A stretch of 53,726 bases of DNA from Prolixibacteraceae bacterium (GCA_027858715.1 JAQICD010000274.1:1-53726), one strand, 5' to 3'. Shown: positions 18,249 through 27,065, counted from the stretch's first letter. Numbers and translations are program-made. Notes: generated from the sequence alone by a model not told the origin.

Positions 18249-21200
18249 TTAATCCATATTTACACTTAATCCCAATCCTCGTAATTCGTGTAACAACACG
18301 TTGAGCGATTCTGGTATTCCGGGTTGAGGCATTGGGTCGCCTTTTACAATAGACTCGTAAGCCTTAGCACGACCAATTACATCGTCAGATTTTACTGTCA
18401 GGATTTCCTGCAGTATATGAGAAGCTCCAAATGCTTCGAGAGCCCAAACCTCCATTTCACCAAAACGCTGGCCACCAAACTGTGCCTTACCACCTAATGG
18501 TTGTTGAGTAATCAATGAATACGGACCAATTGAGCGGGCATGCATCTTGTCTTCGATCATGTGCCCCAGTTTCAACATATAAATAATTCCAACTGTTGCA
18601 GGCTGATCAAAAGGTTCGCCTGTTTCACCGTCATACAAGTTTGTTTTACCATAGCGTGGTAAACCTGCCTTGTCGGTATATTCATTAATTTGGTCGAGTG
18701 TTGCCCCATCAAAAATCGGAGTGGAAAACATCAACCCAAGCTCTTTACCAGCCCATGCAAGAACAGTTTCGTAAATCTGTCCAAGGTTCATACGGGAAGG
18801 TACACCAAGCGGGTTCAATACAATATCAACCGGGGTTCCGTCGTTGAGGAAAGGCATATCTTCGTCGCGTACAATACGCGAAACAATACCTTTATTACCG
18901 TGACGTCCGGCCATTTTATCACCAATCTGGATTTTACGCTTTTTGGCGATGTATATTTTGGCAAGCTGAATAATACCGGTTGGGAGTTCATCACCAATAG
19001 TAACATTATATCGTTCGCGACGGGCAACTGCCTCGTATTCTTTATATTTTAATACGTAATTATTAACAAGATCCCGAATCATTATATTCTTCTCATTATC
19101 GGTAGTCCACTTATTCGGATCTACACTGATATAATCGATTTCCTGGAGTTGTTTTAAGGTGAATTTCACACTTTTGCTAATCAATTCAGCACCATAATAA
19201 TCGCGAACACCTTGAGATGTTTTTCCATTTACAAGTTGGAATACACGCTCCTGTAAGTCAACATTTAAAGCTGATATCTCACGATCGAATTTCTCATCTA
19301 TCTGTTCAAGCAAAGGTTTCGAAGTATTCCGCCCCTTTTTGTCTTTAACGACACGCGAGAAAAGTTTTTTATCAATTACCACACCATTTAACGATGGGCT
19401 TGCCTTAAGTGAGGCATCTTTTACATCGCCTGCTTTATCACCAAAAATAGCTCTCAGCAATTTTTCCTCCGGCGAAGGATCTGATTCACCTTTCGGTGTA
19501 ATTTTACCAATAAGAATATCGCCGGGCTTAACATTTGCCCCAATACGTATCAACCCGTTTTCGTCAAGGTTACGAGTAGCTTCTTCGCTAACATTCGGAA
19601 TATCTGAAGTAAATTCCTCCATTCCTCGTTTGGTTTCACGAACCTCAAGCGAATGTTCATCGATATGAACTGATGTAAAAACATCTTCGCGTACGATACG
19701 TTCCGAAATCACAATTGCATCCTCGTAGTTATAACCCTGCCATGGCATAAATGCCACCTTAAGGTTTCGTCCCAATGCTAAATCACCACCTTGTGTTGCA
19801 TATCCCTCAGTAAGAATTTGTTTTTCTTCAACCTTCTGTCCTTTTCGCACAATCGGGCACAATGTTATGCTTGTACCTTGATTGGTTTTCTGATATTTGG
19901 GAAGCCTGTATGATTTTAGCTCTGATTCAAAGCTTACGTACTTTTGATTGTCTGTAAGGTCATATCGTACAACAATTTCATTTGCATCTACAAATTCAAC
20001 AACACCTGCACCTTCAGCACGAATATGCACACGGGAGTCGGTAACTACACGTTTTTCCAAACCTGTTCCCACGATAGGCGCTTCGGGTCTTACAACCGGA
20101 ACAGCCTGACGCATCATGTTAGAACCCATCAAAGCACGGTTTGCATCATCGTGTTCGAGGAAAGTAATTAAAGATGCAGCGATCGATGCTATTTGGTTTG
20201 GACCAACATCCATTAAATGTATATCATTAGGCTCTACAACAGGATAATCGCCTTCAAGTCTTGCTTTTACCTTGTTATTTATAAATCGACCTTTCTCGTC
20301 AATAGGTGCGTTTGCCTGTGCAATCACCTGCTCTTCTTCCTCTTCTGCTGTAAGATAAACAACACCTTCATCAGATAAATCTACCACACCTTCTTTTACT
20401 TTACGATAGGGTGTTGAAATAAATCCCAGATCAGTAACTTTAGCAAATACACATAATGAAGAAATAAGACCAATATTCGGGCCTTCAGGTGTTTCAATAG
20501 GACACAAACGTCCATAGTGTGTAAAGTGAACGTCACGAACCTCGAATCCGGCGCGTTCGCGAGAGAGACCACCTGGTCCAAGAGCCGACATACGTCGTTT
20601 ATGGGTCATTTCAGCCAAGGGGTTAGTTTGATCCATAAACTGCGATAAGGCATTGGTTCCAAAGAATGAATTGATTACCGATGAAATAGTTTTCGAATTA
20701 ATCAAATCGATTGGAGTAAATACCTCATTGTCTCTTACATTCATTCTTTCGCGAATAGTACGAGCCATACGTGCCAGTCCAATACCGAACTGGTTAAACA
20801 TTTGTTCGCCTACCGTACGAACCCGTCTGTTCGAAAGGTGATCAATATCATCAACATCTGTCTTTGAATTAACCAGTTGAATCAAATGCTTAATTATCGC
20901 AATAATATCTTCATTAGTAAGAACACGGTTGTCAACATCAACATCAAGGTTCAATTTTTTGTTGATACGATAACGCCCTACATTTCCAAGATCATATCTC
21001 TTTTCGGAGAAGAAAAGATTTTCGATTACTTCTCTTGCTGTAGATTCATCTGGCGGTTCGCTATTACGCAACTGACGATAAATATGTAAAACCGCTTCTT
21101 TTTCTGAGTTACAAGGATCTTTCTGAAGTGTATTATAAATGATTGCGTAATCTTGTAAGTTCGTATCTTCTTTATGCAATAAAATTGTTTTTGCACCTGA

Positions 21201-22061
21201 ATCAACAATCATTTCGATGTGTTCGCTCTCTAAAACAGTTTCACGATCGATGATCACTTCGTTACGCTCAATTGATACTACTTCTCCGGTATCTTCGTCA
21301 ACAAAATCTTCAACCCATGATTTCAACACACGGGCAGCCAGTTTACGTCCTGTTAATTTTTTCAGCGCAGTTTTCGATACCTTAATTTCATCGGCAAGAC
21401 CGAATATTTCAAGAATATCTTTGTCGCCTTCGTAACCAATTGCTCGTAGCAATGTTGTTACGGGTAATTTTTTCTTACGGTCGATATAAGCATACATTAC
21501 ACTATTAATGTCTGTAGCAAATTCGATCCATGATCCCCTGAATGGGATGATTCGGGCTGAATATAATTTTGTGCCGTTTGCGTGTACGCTTTGTCCGAAG
21601 AAAACACCGGGTGAACGGTGCAACTGCGAAACGATAACCCTTTCAGCTCCATTTATTACAAATGTACCTCTTTCGGTCATGTAGGGTATTGTACCCAAAT
21701 AAACATCCTGAACAACAGTATCAAAATCTTCGTGCTCAGGGTCGGTACAATATAGTTTCATTTTTGCTTTCAGCGGTACACTGAAAGTTAACCCTCTTTC
21801 GATACATTCATCAATTGAATAACGTGGGGGATCGATATAATAATCGATAAATTCAAGTACAAAGTTGTTCCGAGTATCAGTAATAGGAAAGTTCTCGGTA
21901 AATACTTCGTACAGCTTTTCGTCTTTCCTTATTTCAGGAGTTGACCCCAGTTGAAAAAAATCAATGAATGACTTGATTTGAATGTCAAGAAAGTCGGGAT
22001 AGTCGAAGACGTTTTTCGTTGTTGAAAAACTAATCCTTTGATTTACAGTATTCAAAGACAT
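18249..22061 (-). CDS. rpoB: RNA polymerase beta subunit
   Basis: The 1270-residue protein has the usual beta-subunit landmarks. The rifampicin-region motif reads [19 protein letters not shown], with [20 protein letters not shown] just after it. The active-site segment is [12 protein letters not shown], and [12 protein letters not shown] holds the conserved basic residues. The last part, [20 protein letters not shown], is the clamp interface with RpoC. From the residues visible in the rifampicin region I see no obvious resistance substitution (SQFMDQ and HKRR are present). It lies 107 bp after rplL, a gap that contains two hairpins. Confidence 0.99.
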   Translation of the reverse strand: MSLNTVNQRISFSTTKNVFDYPDFLDIQIKSFIDFFQLGSTPEIRKDEKLYEVFTENFPITDTRNNFVLEFIDYYIDPPRYSIDECIERGLTFSVPLKAKMKLYCTDPEHEDFDTVVQDVYLGTIPYMTERGTFVINGAERVIVSQLHRSPGVFFGQSVHANGTKLYSARIIPFRGSWIEFATDINSVMYAYIDRKKKLPVTTLLRAIGYEGDKDILEIFGLADEIKVSKTALKKLTGRKLAARVLKSWVEDFVDEDTGEVVSIERNEVIIDRETVLESEHIEMIVDSGAKTILLHKEDTNLQDYAIIYNTLQKDPCNSEKEAVLHIYRQLRNSEPPDESTAREVIENLFFSEKRYDLGNVGRYRINKKLNLDVDVDNRVLTNEDIIAIIKHLIQLVNSKTDVDDIDHLSNRRVRTVGEQMFNQFGIGLARMARTIRERMNVRDNEVFTPIDLINSKTISSVINSFFGTNALSQFMDQTNPLAEMTHKRRMSALGPGGLSRERAGFEVRDVHFTHYGRLCPIETPEGPNIGLISSLCVFAKVTDLGFISTPYRKVKEGVVDLSDEGVVYLTAEEEEEQVIAQANAPIDEKGRFINNKVKARLEGDYPVVEPNDIHLMDVGPNQIASIAASLITFLEHDDANRALMGSNMMRQAVPVVRPEAPIVGTGLEKRVVTDSRVHIRAEGAGVVEFVDANEIVVRYDLTDNQKYVSFESELKSYRLPKYQKTNQGTSITLCPIVRKGQKVEEKQILTEGYATQGGDLALGRNLKVAFMPWQGYNYEDAIVISERIVREDVFTSVHIDEHSLEVRETKRGMEEFTSDIPNVSEEATRNLDENGLIRIGANVKPGDILIGKITPKGESDPSPEEKLLRAIFGDKAGDVKDASLKASPSLNGVVIDKKLFSRVVKDKKGRNTSKPLLEQIDEKFDREISALNVDLQERVFQLVNGKTSQGVRDYYGAELISKSVKFTLKQLQEIDYISVDPNKWTTDNEKNIMIRDLVNNYVLKYKEYEAVARRERYNVTIGDELPTGIIQLAKIYIAKKRKIQIGDKMAGRHGNKGIVSRIVRDEDMPFLNDGTPVDIVLNPLGVPSRMNLGQIYETVLAWAGKELGLMFSTPIFDGATLDQINEYTDKAGLPRYGKTNLYDGETGEPFDQPATVGIIYMLKLGHMIEDKMHARSIGPYSLITQQPLGGKAQFGGQRFGEMEVWALEAFGASHILQEILTVKSDDVIGRAKAYESIVKGDPMPQPGIPESLNVLLHELRGLGLSVNMD

Positions 22062-22108
22062 TTATATGATTTATTTATTGAACTTAAAATATAAAAACAC
22101 AAAAAGGC

Positions 22109-22134
22109 TTAATCCCGACGTACGTCGGGATTAA
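22109..22134 (-). promoter_or_regulatory. Palindrome and T-tract between rplL and rpoB: likely attenuator
   Basis: TTAATCCCGACGTACGTCGGGATTAA is a perfect 26-nt palindrome. On the minus strand it is followed by GCCTTTTTGTGTTTTTAT, which has the form of an intrinsic terminator. It lies 47 bp before the rpoB ATG. Partial termination between rplL and rpoB is well known in other bacteria and lowers polymerase subunits relative to ribosomal proteins; the same role here is inference. Confidence 0.6.
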
Positions 22135-22141
22135 ACCATTG

Positions 22142-22161
22142 TAACCCTTTGATATGGGTTA
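22142..22161 (-). other. Small hairpin just after rplL
   Basis: TAACCC and GGGTTA form a 6-bp stem with an 8-nt loop, 7 bp downstream of the rplL stop codon and just ahead of the larger palindrome. It may pause polymerase or mark an RNA processing point; there is no direct support beyond the symmetry. Confidence 0.35.
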
Positions 22162-22168
22162 AAAGACC

Positions 22169-22546
22169 TTATTTAAGTTCAACTTCCGCTCCAGCTTCAG
22201 TTAATTGTTGCTTAAGAGCTTCAGCTTCTTCTTTCGAAACTTTTTCTTTGACTGCTTTGGGAGCACTATCAACTACTTCTTTAGCTTCTTTAAGGCCAAG
22301 GCCTGTTAACTCTTTAACCAGCTTCACTACAGCCAACTTAGATGCACCAGCTGCTTTGAGGATAACATCAAACTCAGTTTGAACTTCTTCAGCAGCGTCA
22401 TCGCCACCGGCAGCCGGATCGGCTACAGCTACTGCTGCAGCCGCAGGTTCGATACCATATTCTTCTTTTAATATCTCAGCTAGTTCGTTTACTTCTTTTA
22501 CAGTAAGGTTAACTAATTCTTCTGCAAGTTTCTTTAAATCCGCCAT
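22169..22546 (-). CDS. rplL: 50S ribosomal protein L7/L12
   Basis: The 125-residue protein has the N-terminal dimerisation helices, an Ala/Asp-rich flexible hinge ([16 protein letters not shown]) and the globular C-terminal domain with [17 protein letters not shown], which binds translation GTPases. It is last of the ribosomal genes before rpoB and follows rplJ by 33 bp. Confidence 0.99.
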   Translation of the reverse strand: MADLKKLAEELVNLTVKEVNELAEILKEEYGIEPAAAAVAVADPAAGGDDAAEEVQTEFDVILKAAGASKLAVVKLVKELTGLGLKEAKEVVDSAPKAVKEKVSKEEAEALKQQLTEAGAEVELK

Positions 22547-22579
22547 TTTAACTACGATTAAAATGTTATAAATAATTTA

Positions 22580-23107
22580 TTACTCTTTCTCTGATAATGT
22601 TTTTAATATACCGGTAATTGTTTGACCGCTGCTTTGCAGTGCGGAAATAACATTTTTTGCCGGTGATTGAAGGAGTGCAACAACATCTCCGATGAGTTCT
22701 TCTTTCGACTTGATACTGGAAAGCATTTCCAGGTTGTTTTCGCCCATATAAACAGACTCTTCAACATAAGCCGCCTTAAGAACCGGTTTCTCTAGTTTTG
22801 CGTTCTTTTTACGAAACTCTTTTATGAGTTTTGCAGGAACATTTCCTGTATTACAGAACATCAAAGCAGTGTTACCCTTCAGTGCGTCATAGAGCTCTTC
22901 AGTATTCTTTTCAGAACCTTCAATAGCTCTTTTTAAGAGCGTATTCTTTGCTACAATCAATTTTACTTCTTTTTGGAAACAGATTCTTCTGAGTGAAGTT
23001 GTTTTTTCTGCATCCAATTCAGCTATATCTGTAAGGTAAAAATGATTGTATGAATTGATTTCCTGTGTCAGGTTATCGATGATAGCTTGTTTTTCAGATC
23101 TCTTCAT
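22580..23107 (-). CDS. rplJ: 50S ribosomal protein L10
   Basis: L10 forms the base of the ribosomal stalk and carries the L7/L12 dimers on its C-terminal helix. The 175-residue protein starts MKRSEKQAIIDNL and has the conserved VAKNTLLKRA and TALMFCN segments in its N-terminal RNA-binding domain. It sits 10 bp after rplA and 33 bp before rplL. In other bacteria L10-L12 represses its own mRNA; no leader structure was resolved here. Confidence 0.98.
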   Translation of the reverse strand: MKRSEKQAIIDNLTQEINSYNHFYLTDIAELDAEKTTSLRRICFQKEVKLIVAKNTLLKRAIEGSEKNTEELYDALKGNTALMFCNTGNVPAKLIKEFRKKNAKLEKPVLKAAYVEESVYMGENNLEMLSSIKSKEELIGDVVALLQSPAKNVISALQSSGQTITGILKTLSEKE

Positions 23108-23117
23108 AATTCAGTTT

Positions 23118-23813
23118 TTACTCCTGTACAGATTTTGGATCAATATGAATACTAGGACTCATTGTACTTGATAATGAAATACTTTTCATGTAAGTACCCT
23201 TTGCAGCCGTAGGCTTCAATTTTAATATCGTATTGATAAATTCACGTGCATTTTCCATAATCTTTTCGGAAGTAAATGCTACTTTACCGATTGATGTGTG
23301 GACTATTCCGTATTTATCAACTTTGAAATCAATTTTTCCTTGCTTTATTTCCTTAACAGCATTACCAACATCCATGGTAACTGTACCGCTTTTTGGGTTC
23401 GGCATCAGTCCACGAGGTCCGAGAATACGTCCTAACGGGCCTAATTTACCCATTACAGGGGGCATGGTGATGATAACATCAACATCGGTCCATCCACCTT
23501 TAATTTTCTCGAGGTATTCGTCCAGACCAACAAAATCAGCACCTGCATCTTTAGCTTCCTGTTCTTTATCAGGAGTTACCAAAGCCAGAACCTTAACTTC
23601 TTTGCCAGTACCATTGGGTAAGGTAACAACCCCACGAACCATTTGGTTTGCTTTACGAGGATCAACACCTAACCGAATGTCGATATCGACCGAAGCATCA
23701 AATTTCGTGGAAGTAATATCTTTCACGAGTTTAGAGGCCTCTTCGAGGGTGTAAGCTTTTCCCTTTTCAAGCTTTTCTAAAGCAAGTTTCTTATTTTTAG
23801 TAATTCTAGCCAT
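23118..23813 (-). CDS. rplA: 50S ribosomal protein L1
   Basis: I use the ATG giving MARITKNKK, three codons inside the track ORF, which begins at a TTG. The family start supports the ATG form. The protein is 231 residues with the signature [10 protein letters not shown] and the conserved [10 protein letters not shown] context that binds 23S rRNA at the L1 stalk. It follows rplK by 20 bp in the standard L11-L1-L10-L12 order. Confidence 0.98.
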   Translation of the reverse strand: MARITKNKKLALEKLEKGKAYTLEEASKLVKDITSTKFDASVDIDIRLGVDPRKANQMVRGVVTLPNGTGKEVKVLALVTPDKEQEAKDAGADFVGLDEYLEKIKGGWTDVDVIITMPPVMGKLGPLGRILGPRGLMPNPKSGTVTMDVGNAVKEIKQGKIDFKVDKYGIVHTSIGKVAFTSEKIMENAREFINTILKLKPTAAKGTYMKSISLSSTMSPSIHIDPKSVQE

Positions 23814-23833
23814 TATTAACAATTGTTAAATGT

Positions 23834-24274
23834 TCAATTAAATGGAGAATCACCTTTAATAGTAATCCCCATACTTCGGGCAGTACCAGCAACCATTCTC
23901 ATTGCAGATTCAACAGTGAAGCAGTTCAAATCGGACATTTTACCTTCGGCAATTGTCCGTACCTGATCCCATGTTAAGGAAGCTACTTTTTTAACATGAC
24001 GTTCAGCAGAACCACTTTTCACTTTTGCTGCTTCAAGAACTTGTACAGCCACAGGGGGTTGTTTAATTATAAAATCAAACGATTTATCAGCAAATACTGT
24101 AATGATTACAGGTAAAACTTTACCTGCTTGCTCTTGAGTTCTTCCATTGAACTGCTTACAGAACTGCATGATGTTAACCCCTTTGGCACCCAATGCTGGC
24201 CCAACCGGTGGTGACGGGTTTGCCGCGCCACCCTTAATTTGGAGTTTGATAATTCCAGCAACTTCTTTAGCCAT
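23834..24274 (-). CDS. rplK: 50S ribosomal protein L11
   Basis: This 146-residue protein has the N-terminal [16 protein letters not shown] motif that contacts the GTPase-associated centre and thiostrepton site, and the C-terminal rRNA-binding domain ending ARSMGITI. It lies 21 bp downstream of nusG, as expected for the secE-nusG-rplK order. Confidence 0.98.
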   Translation of the reverse strand: MAKEVAGIIKLQIKGGAANPSPPVGPALGAKGVNIMQFCKQFNGRTQEQAGKVLPVIITVFADKSFDFIIKQPPVAVQVLEAAKVKSGSAERHVKKVASLTWDQVRTIAEGKMSDLNCFTVESAMRMVAGTARSMGITIKGDSPFN

Positions 24275-24295
24275 AACAAAATATTGATTTGTTTT

Positions 24296-24844
24296 TTACT
24301 CCTTCTCGACTTGCATAAATCCAAGCTCCAAAGGTGTTTTGCGACCGAAAATCTTAACCATTACTTTCAACTTCTTCTTTTCGTCGTTAACTTCTTCGAT
24401 AACTCCGTTGAATCCGTTAAATGGCCCATCGATCACTTTAATTGTTTCTCCTACAACGTAGGGTACGGTAATTTCTTCTTCGTTTTCGGTTAATTCATCC
24501 ACTTTCCCTAATATGCGGTTTACTTCACTCTGACGCATCGGAGCAGGATCTCCGCCCTTTACATCACTCAAGAAACCGATCACATTCGTAACATTTCTGA
24601 GAATGTGGGGAACTTCACCAACTAACGCAGCTTCTACCAGCAAGTAACCGGGGAAAAAGTTACGTTCCTTACTGACTTTTTTACCGTTGCGAATTTGATA
24701 GACTTTTTCTGTAGGTATCAATACCTGTGAAACATAGTCCTGGAGACCAGCTGATGCAATTTCGCCTTCGATATATTCCTTCGCTTTCTTTTCTTTTCCC
24801 CCTATCGTGCGTAGGACATACCATTTTCTTTGGATATCGCTCAT
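24296..24844 (-). CDS. nusG: Transcription antitermination factor NusG
   Basis: The 182-residue protein has an N-terminal NGN domain (WYVLRTIGGKEKKAKEY, then FFPGYLLVEA) and a C-terminal KOW domain (VIDGPFNGFNGVIEEV). NusG binds the RNA polymerase clamp and links it to Rho or to the ribosome. The start is supported by a clear Shine-Dalgarno-like GGAGG just upstream, unusual for this phylum. Gap to secE is 15 bp. Confidence 0.98.
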   Translation of the reverse strand: MSDIQRKWYVLRTIGGKEKKAKEYIEGEIASAGLQDYVSQVLIPTEKVYQIRNGKKVSKERNFFPGYLLVEAALVGEVPHILRNVTNVIGFLSDVKGGDPAPMRQSEVNRILGKVDELTENEEEITVPYVVGETIKVIDGPFNGFNGVIEEVNDEKKKLKVMVKIFGRKTPLELGFMQVEKE

Positions 24845-24859
24845 TTTGACCTCCGGTTA

Positions 24860-25051
24860 TTAATAAAATAGACTGTACACAAATTCCATAACATTTTCAA
24901 AAATTGAATCCATTACGAAAATTGCCAGTGCGATTATTATGGAAGCAACCATTACTACTACTGCGCTACTTTGTAACTCTCTCCATGTTGGCCATGTTAC
25001 TTTATGAACCAACTCATTGTAAGATTCTTTTACGTATGTGCCAACTTTCAT
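24860..25051 (-). CDS. secE: Preprotein translocase subunit SecE
   Basis: The 63-residue protein has the compact single-helix form of SecE: an amphipathic start with the conserved YNELVHKVTWPTW segment, then one membrane helix (about 30-60). SecE clamps the SecY channel. It is followed by nusG. Between it and tuf lies a tRNA-like element at 25090-25140. Confidence 0.96.
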   Translation of the reverse strand: MKVGTYVKESYNELVHKVTWPTWRELQSSAVVVMVASIIIALAIFVMDSIFENVMEFVYSLFY

Positions 25052-25089
25052 TGTCTTCGTTTTATTTAAATGGCAACTTAATAATTTGT

Positions 25090-25140
25090 GCGGATGGTAA
25101 GAGTCGAACTTACTGGTTCTCCCACTATGAGATCATCCGC
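25090..25140 (-). ncRNA. 51-nt tRNA-like cloverleaf lacking an anticodon arm
   Basis: On the minus strand GCGGATG and CATCCGC pair as a 7-bp acceptor stem (8 bp with flanking T-A). TCTC/GAGA forms a D-like arm with a 7-nt loop. GTAAG-TTCGACT-CTTAC is a canonical T-arm whose loop fits TTCRANY, directly abutting the acceptor strand. Only ACCA separates the D-like and T arms, so the roughly 17-nt anticodon arm is absent. No CCA is encoded. It cannot decode. It may be a degenerate tRNA or a processing signal between tuf and secE. In many Bacteroidota, as I recall, this position holds tRNA-Trp; the acceptor here does not look like Trp. Confidence 0.65.
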
Positions 25141-25144
25141 AAAT

Positions 25145-25174
25145 ACAGTCTCACCCCGCAAGGGATGAGACTGT
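25145..25174 (-). terminator. Hairpin downstream of tuf
   Basis: ACAGTCTCACCCC and GGGATGAGACTGT form a 13-bp stem (one mismatch or wobble on the minus strand) with a 4-nt loop, 23 bp after the tuf stop codon. Only a short T-stretch follows (ATTTG), so termination may be partial, letting transcription continue into secE-nusG. Confidence 0.6.
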
Positions 25175-25196
25175 GATAAATATTTAGAATATCTTA

Positions 25197-26384
25197 TTAT
25201 TCTATAATTTCAGTTACCTGACCGGCTCCAACTGTACGTCCACCTTCGCGGATTGCGAACTGAAGACCTACGTTAACAGCTACAGGGTAAATCAATTCTA
25301 CTGTGATAGTTACATTATCACCAGGCATTACCATTTCGCGTCCTTCGGGCAGGGTAATTTCACCTGTTACATCAAGGGTACGAATATAGAACTGAGGACG
25401 ATATTTGTTGTGGAATGGAGTATGACGTCCACCTTCTTCTTTTTTTAATACATAAACCTCAGCTTTAATCTTAGTGTGAGGAGTAATTGTACCTGGCTTA
25501 CACAAAATTTGACCACGTTTTATCTCTTTTTTGTCAACACCACGAAGCAACAAACCTACGTTGTCACCAGCTTGTCCATCATCAAGAATTTTACGGAACA
25601 TTTCAACACCAGTACAAACAGTTTTACGACCTTCAGCACCTAAACCAATAAGCTGTAAATTATCGCCAGTGTGAACAACACCAGTTTCGATACGTCCAGT
25701 AGCAACAGTTCCACGTCCTGTAATTGAGAATACGTCCTCAACAGGCATCAGGAATGGCTTATCAACATCACGTGGCGGCAGTGGTATCCAGCTGTCGCAG
25801 GCATCCATCAATTCCATTACTTTTTCCTCCCATTGTTCTTCGCCGTTCAATGCACCAAGTGCAGAACCTTGAATTACAGGAGCAGAATCACCTTCGAATT
25901 TGTAGAAATCGAGCAATTCACGCAATTCCATTTCAACGAGTTCAAGCAATTCAGGATCGTCAACCATATCGACTTTGTTCATGAAAACAACAATCTTAGG
26001 TACGTTTACCTGACGGGCTAACAGAATGTGCTCACGTGTTTGAGGCATGGGACCGTCGGTAGCAGCACAAACCAAAATTGCACCATCCATCTGAGCAGCA
26101 CCAGTTACCATGTTCTTTACATAGTCGGCGTGTCCAGGACAGTCAACGTGTGCATAGTGACGCGTCTCTGTTTGATACTCAACGTGTGCAGTGTTAATTG
26201 TAATACCCCGTTCTTTTTCTTCAGGAGCATTATCAATTGAATCAAACGCTTTAACTTCTGATAAACCTTTTTTTGCTAATACCGTTGTAATAGCAGCGGT
26301 AAGGGTGGTTTTACCATGGTCAACGTGGCCAATAGTACCAATGTTGACATGGTCTTTATCCCTATTAAATTTTTCTTTAGCCAT
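25197..26384 (-). CDS. tuf: Elongation factor Tu
   Basis: The 395-residue GTPase delivers aminoacyl-tRNA to the ribosome. The G motifs are intact: GHVDHGKTT (G1), [12 protein letters not shown] (G3) and NKVDMVDD (G4). Domains 2 and 3 follow, ending AGQVTEIIE. It is placed between tRNA-Thr and the secE-nusG-ribosomal protein cluster on the same strand. No second copy is present in this window. Confidence 0.99.
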   Translation of the reverse strand: MAKEKFNRDKDHVNIGTIGHVDHGKTTLTAAITTVLAKKGLSEVKAFDSIDNAPEEKERGITINTAHVEYQTETRHYAHVDCPGHADYVKNMVTGAAQMDGAILVCAATDGPMPQTREHILLARQVNVPKIVVFMNKVDMVDDPELLELVEMELRELLDFYKFEGDSAPVIQGSALGALNGEEQWEEKVMELMDACDSWIPLPPRDVDKPFLMPVEDVFSITGRGTVATGRIETGVVHTGDNLQLIGLGAEGRKTVCTGVEMFRKILDDGQAGDNVGLLLRGVDKKEIKRGQILCKPGTITPHTKIKAEVYVLKKEEGGRHTPFHNKYRPQFYIRTLDVTGEITLPEGREMVMPGDNVTITVELIYPVAVNVGLQFAIREGGRTVGAGQVTEIIE

Positions 26385-26459
26385 AACTTAAGATATTAGA
26401 TAACGTTAACTATTTTTATTATCTGATTTTTATTTTTCACTCTATAATATATAACAATG

Positions 26460-26531
26460 AGCCGATGACGAGAATTGAACTCGTGACCTCTTCCTTACCA
26501 AGGAAGCGCTCTACCCCTGAGCTACATCGGC
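26460..26531 (-). tRNA. tRNA-Thr (GGU anticodon)
   Basis: This is a complete cloverleaf on the minus strand: acceptor GCCGATG/CATCGGC, D-arm GCTC-AGGGGTA-GAGC, anticodon arm CTTCC-TTGGTAA-GGAAG (anticodon GGT) and T-arm ACGAG-TTCAATT-CTCGT. It is 71 nt plus a discriminator T; no CCA is encoded. It lies 75 bp ahead of tuf and is probably co-transcribed with it. Confidence 0.97.
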
Positions 26532-26538
26532 AAGGAGT

Positions 26539-26593
26539 GGGAAGAGCAGCCCCGACTACTATCGGAGAAACCTACGAAGGCTAAGCCTTCGTA
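26539..26593 (-). pseudogene. 3' fragment of tRNA-Tyr with a palindrome in place of the T-loop
   Basis: Read on the minus strand, this piece matches the 3' third of the neighbouring tRNA-Tyr (GCCTTCGTAGGTT ... CTGCTCTTCCCAC). Where the intact gene has CGAATC in the T-loop, it carries TCTCCGATAGTAGTCGGGG, an imperfect relative of the TCCCGA-N6-TCGGGA palindrome. The 5' two thirds are missing. TACGAAGGC-TAA-GCCTTCGTA at its edge forms a 9-bp hairpin. Confidence 0.7.
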
Positions 26594-26604
26594 TTAATCC
26601 CTCG

Positions 26605-26686
26605 TGGGAAGAGCAGGATTCGAACCTACGAAGGCTGAGCCAACAGATTTACAGTCTGCCCCGTTTGACCGCTTCGGTATCTTCCC
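26605..26686 (-). tRNA. tRNA-Tyr (GUA anticodon)
   Basis: This class II tRNA, 81 nt plus discriminator A, is read on the minus strand. It has acceptor GGGAAGA/TCTTCCC, D-arm, anticodon arm GCAGA-CTGTAAA-TCTGT (anticodon GTA), a long variable arm GGCT-CA-GCC and T-arm GTAGG-TTCGAAT-CCTGC. It is the only intact member of a group of tRNA-Tyr-derived sequences and lies 74 bp upstream of tRNA-Thr. Confidence 0.97.
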
Positions 26687-26778
26687 TTTATAATATGTTT
26701 TAGAACTCACGAAGGCTGAGCCAACAGATTTATCCCGATGTACATCGGGACTCCGTTTGACCGCTTCGGTATCTTCCC
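26687..26778 (-). pseudogene. tRNA-Tyr-derived repeat copy 1 with palindrome in the anticodon arm
   Basis: The first 28 nt from the 5' end (GGGAAGATACC...) match tRNA-Tyr with one change. The 7 nt CAGACTG, the 5' side of the anticodon stem, are replaced by the 18-nt palindrome TCCCGATGTACATCGGGA. TAAATCTGTTGGCTCAGCCTTCGT then continues the tRNA sequence. The T-arm and 3' acceptor strand are lost and replaced by AGTTCTAAAACATATT. The unit is exactly 92 nt and abuts the 5' end of the intact tRNA-Tyr. Confidence 0.8.
26733..26750. repeat. Palindrome TCCCGATGTACATCGGGA, copy A
   Basis: This perfect 18-nt inverted repeat is inside tRNA-Tyr-derived copy 1. An identical sequence is at 26825-26842 and a variant with centre CGTACG is at 22113-22130. 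The arms TCCCGA/TCGGGA are constant while the six central bases differ, as in a small dispersed palindrome family. Confidence 0.8.
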
Positions 26779-26870
26779 TTTTAAATATGTTTTAGAACTT
26801 ACGAAGGCTGTGCCAACAGATTTATCCCGATGTACATCGGGACCCCGTTTGACCGCTTCGGTATCTTCCC
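26779..26870 (-). pseudogene. tRNA-Tyr-derived repeat copy 2 with the same palindrome
   Basis: This second tandem unit, again exactly 92 nt, is nearly identical to copy 1. It has the same palindrome in the same place and the same AGTTCTAAAACATATTT tail, with a few substitutions (GGCACAG instead of GGCTCAG, CGGGG instead of CGGAG). No functional tRNA can fold from it because the 3' acceptor strand and T-arm are absent. Confidence 0.8.
26825..26842. repeat. Palindrome TCCCGATGTACATCGGGA, copy B
   Basis: It is identical to copy A and sits at the same offset inside the second 92-nt unit, so it was probably multiplied by tandem duplication of the unit and not by an independent insertion. Confidence 0.8.
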
Positions 26871-26913
26871 TTTAATATTTATTTGAACGTAATCTACCCA
26901 ATCTACAGAAATC

Positions 26914-26941
26914 GGACGATTTTGTGGATTCAAAATCGTCC
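26914..26941 (-). other. 10-bp hairpin in the tRNA leader region
   Basis: GGACGATTTT and AAAATCGTCC pair perfectly around an 8-nt loop. It lies downstream of the predicted promoter at 27013-27045 and upstream of the tRNA-Tyr-derived units, so it would be in the primary transcript leader. It could instead terminate hpf transcription, but no T-tract follows on the minus strand. Confidence 0.45.
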
Positions 26942-27012
26942 TGGAAATCATTGTAATAACAGGCTCAAAAAACAAACCCTTAACAGTTAACTTTGTTCCT
27001 GAAAAGGGTGTG

Positions 27013-27045
27013 CAAATGTATAAATCTTTTTAAATAATACACAAA
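27013..27045 (-). promoter_or_regulatory. Promoter for the tRNA-Tyr/tRNA-Thr/tuf unit
   Basis: On the minus strand TTTG (27045-27042), a 21-bp spacer and TACATTTG (27020-27013) match the Bacteroidota -33 TTTG / -7 TAnnTTTG consensus. It is placed between the hpf stop codon and the tRNA-derived repeats, with initiation expected near 27006. It would drive all tRNA-like sequences and probably tuf. Confidence 0.65.
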
Positions 27046-27065
27046 AAATAGTCGTTTTTTATTTA

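Noticed and set aside
23233-23754. 173-aa plus-strand ORF opposite rplA
   Set aside because: It is a shadow of the ribosomal protein L1 gene, Ser/Thr/Pro-rich without family features.
26460-26531. tRNA-adjacent integration site next to tRNA-Thr
   Set aside because: No direct repeat of the tRNA 3' end and no integrase cargo were found; the repeats nearby derive from tRNA-Tyr and are explained separately.
26687-26870. CRISPR array interpretation of the 92-nt repeats
   Set aside because: There are only two repeats plus a related tRNA, no spacers of unique sequence between them and no cas genes; the units are tRNA-Tyr derivatives.
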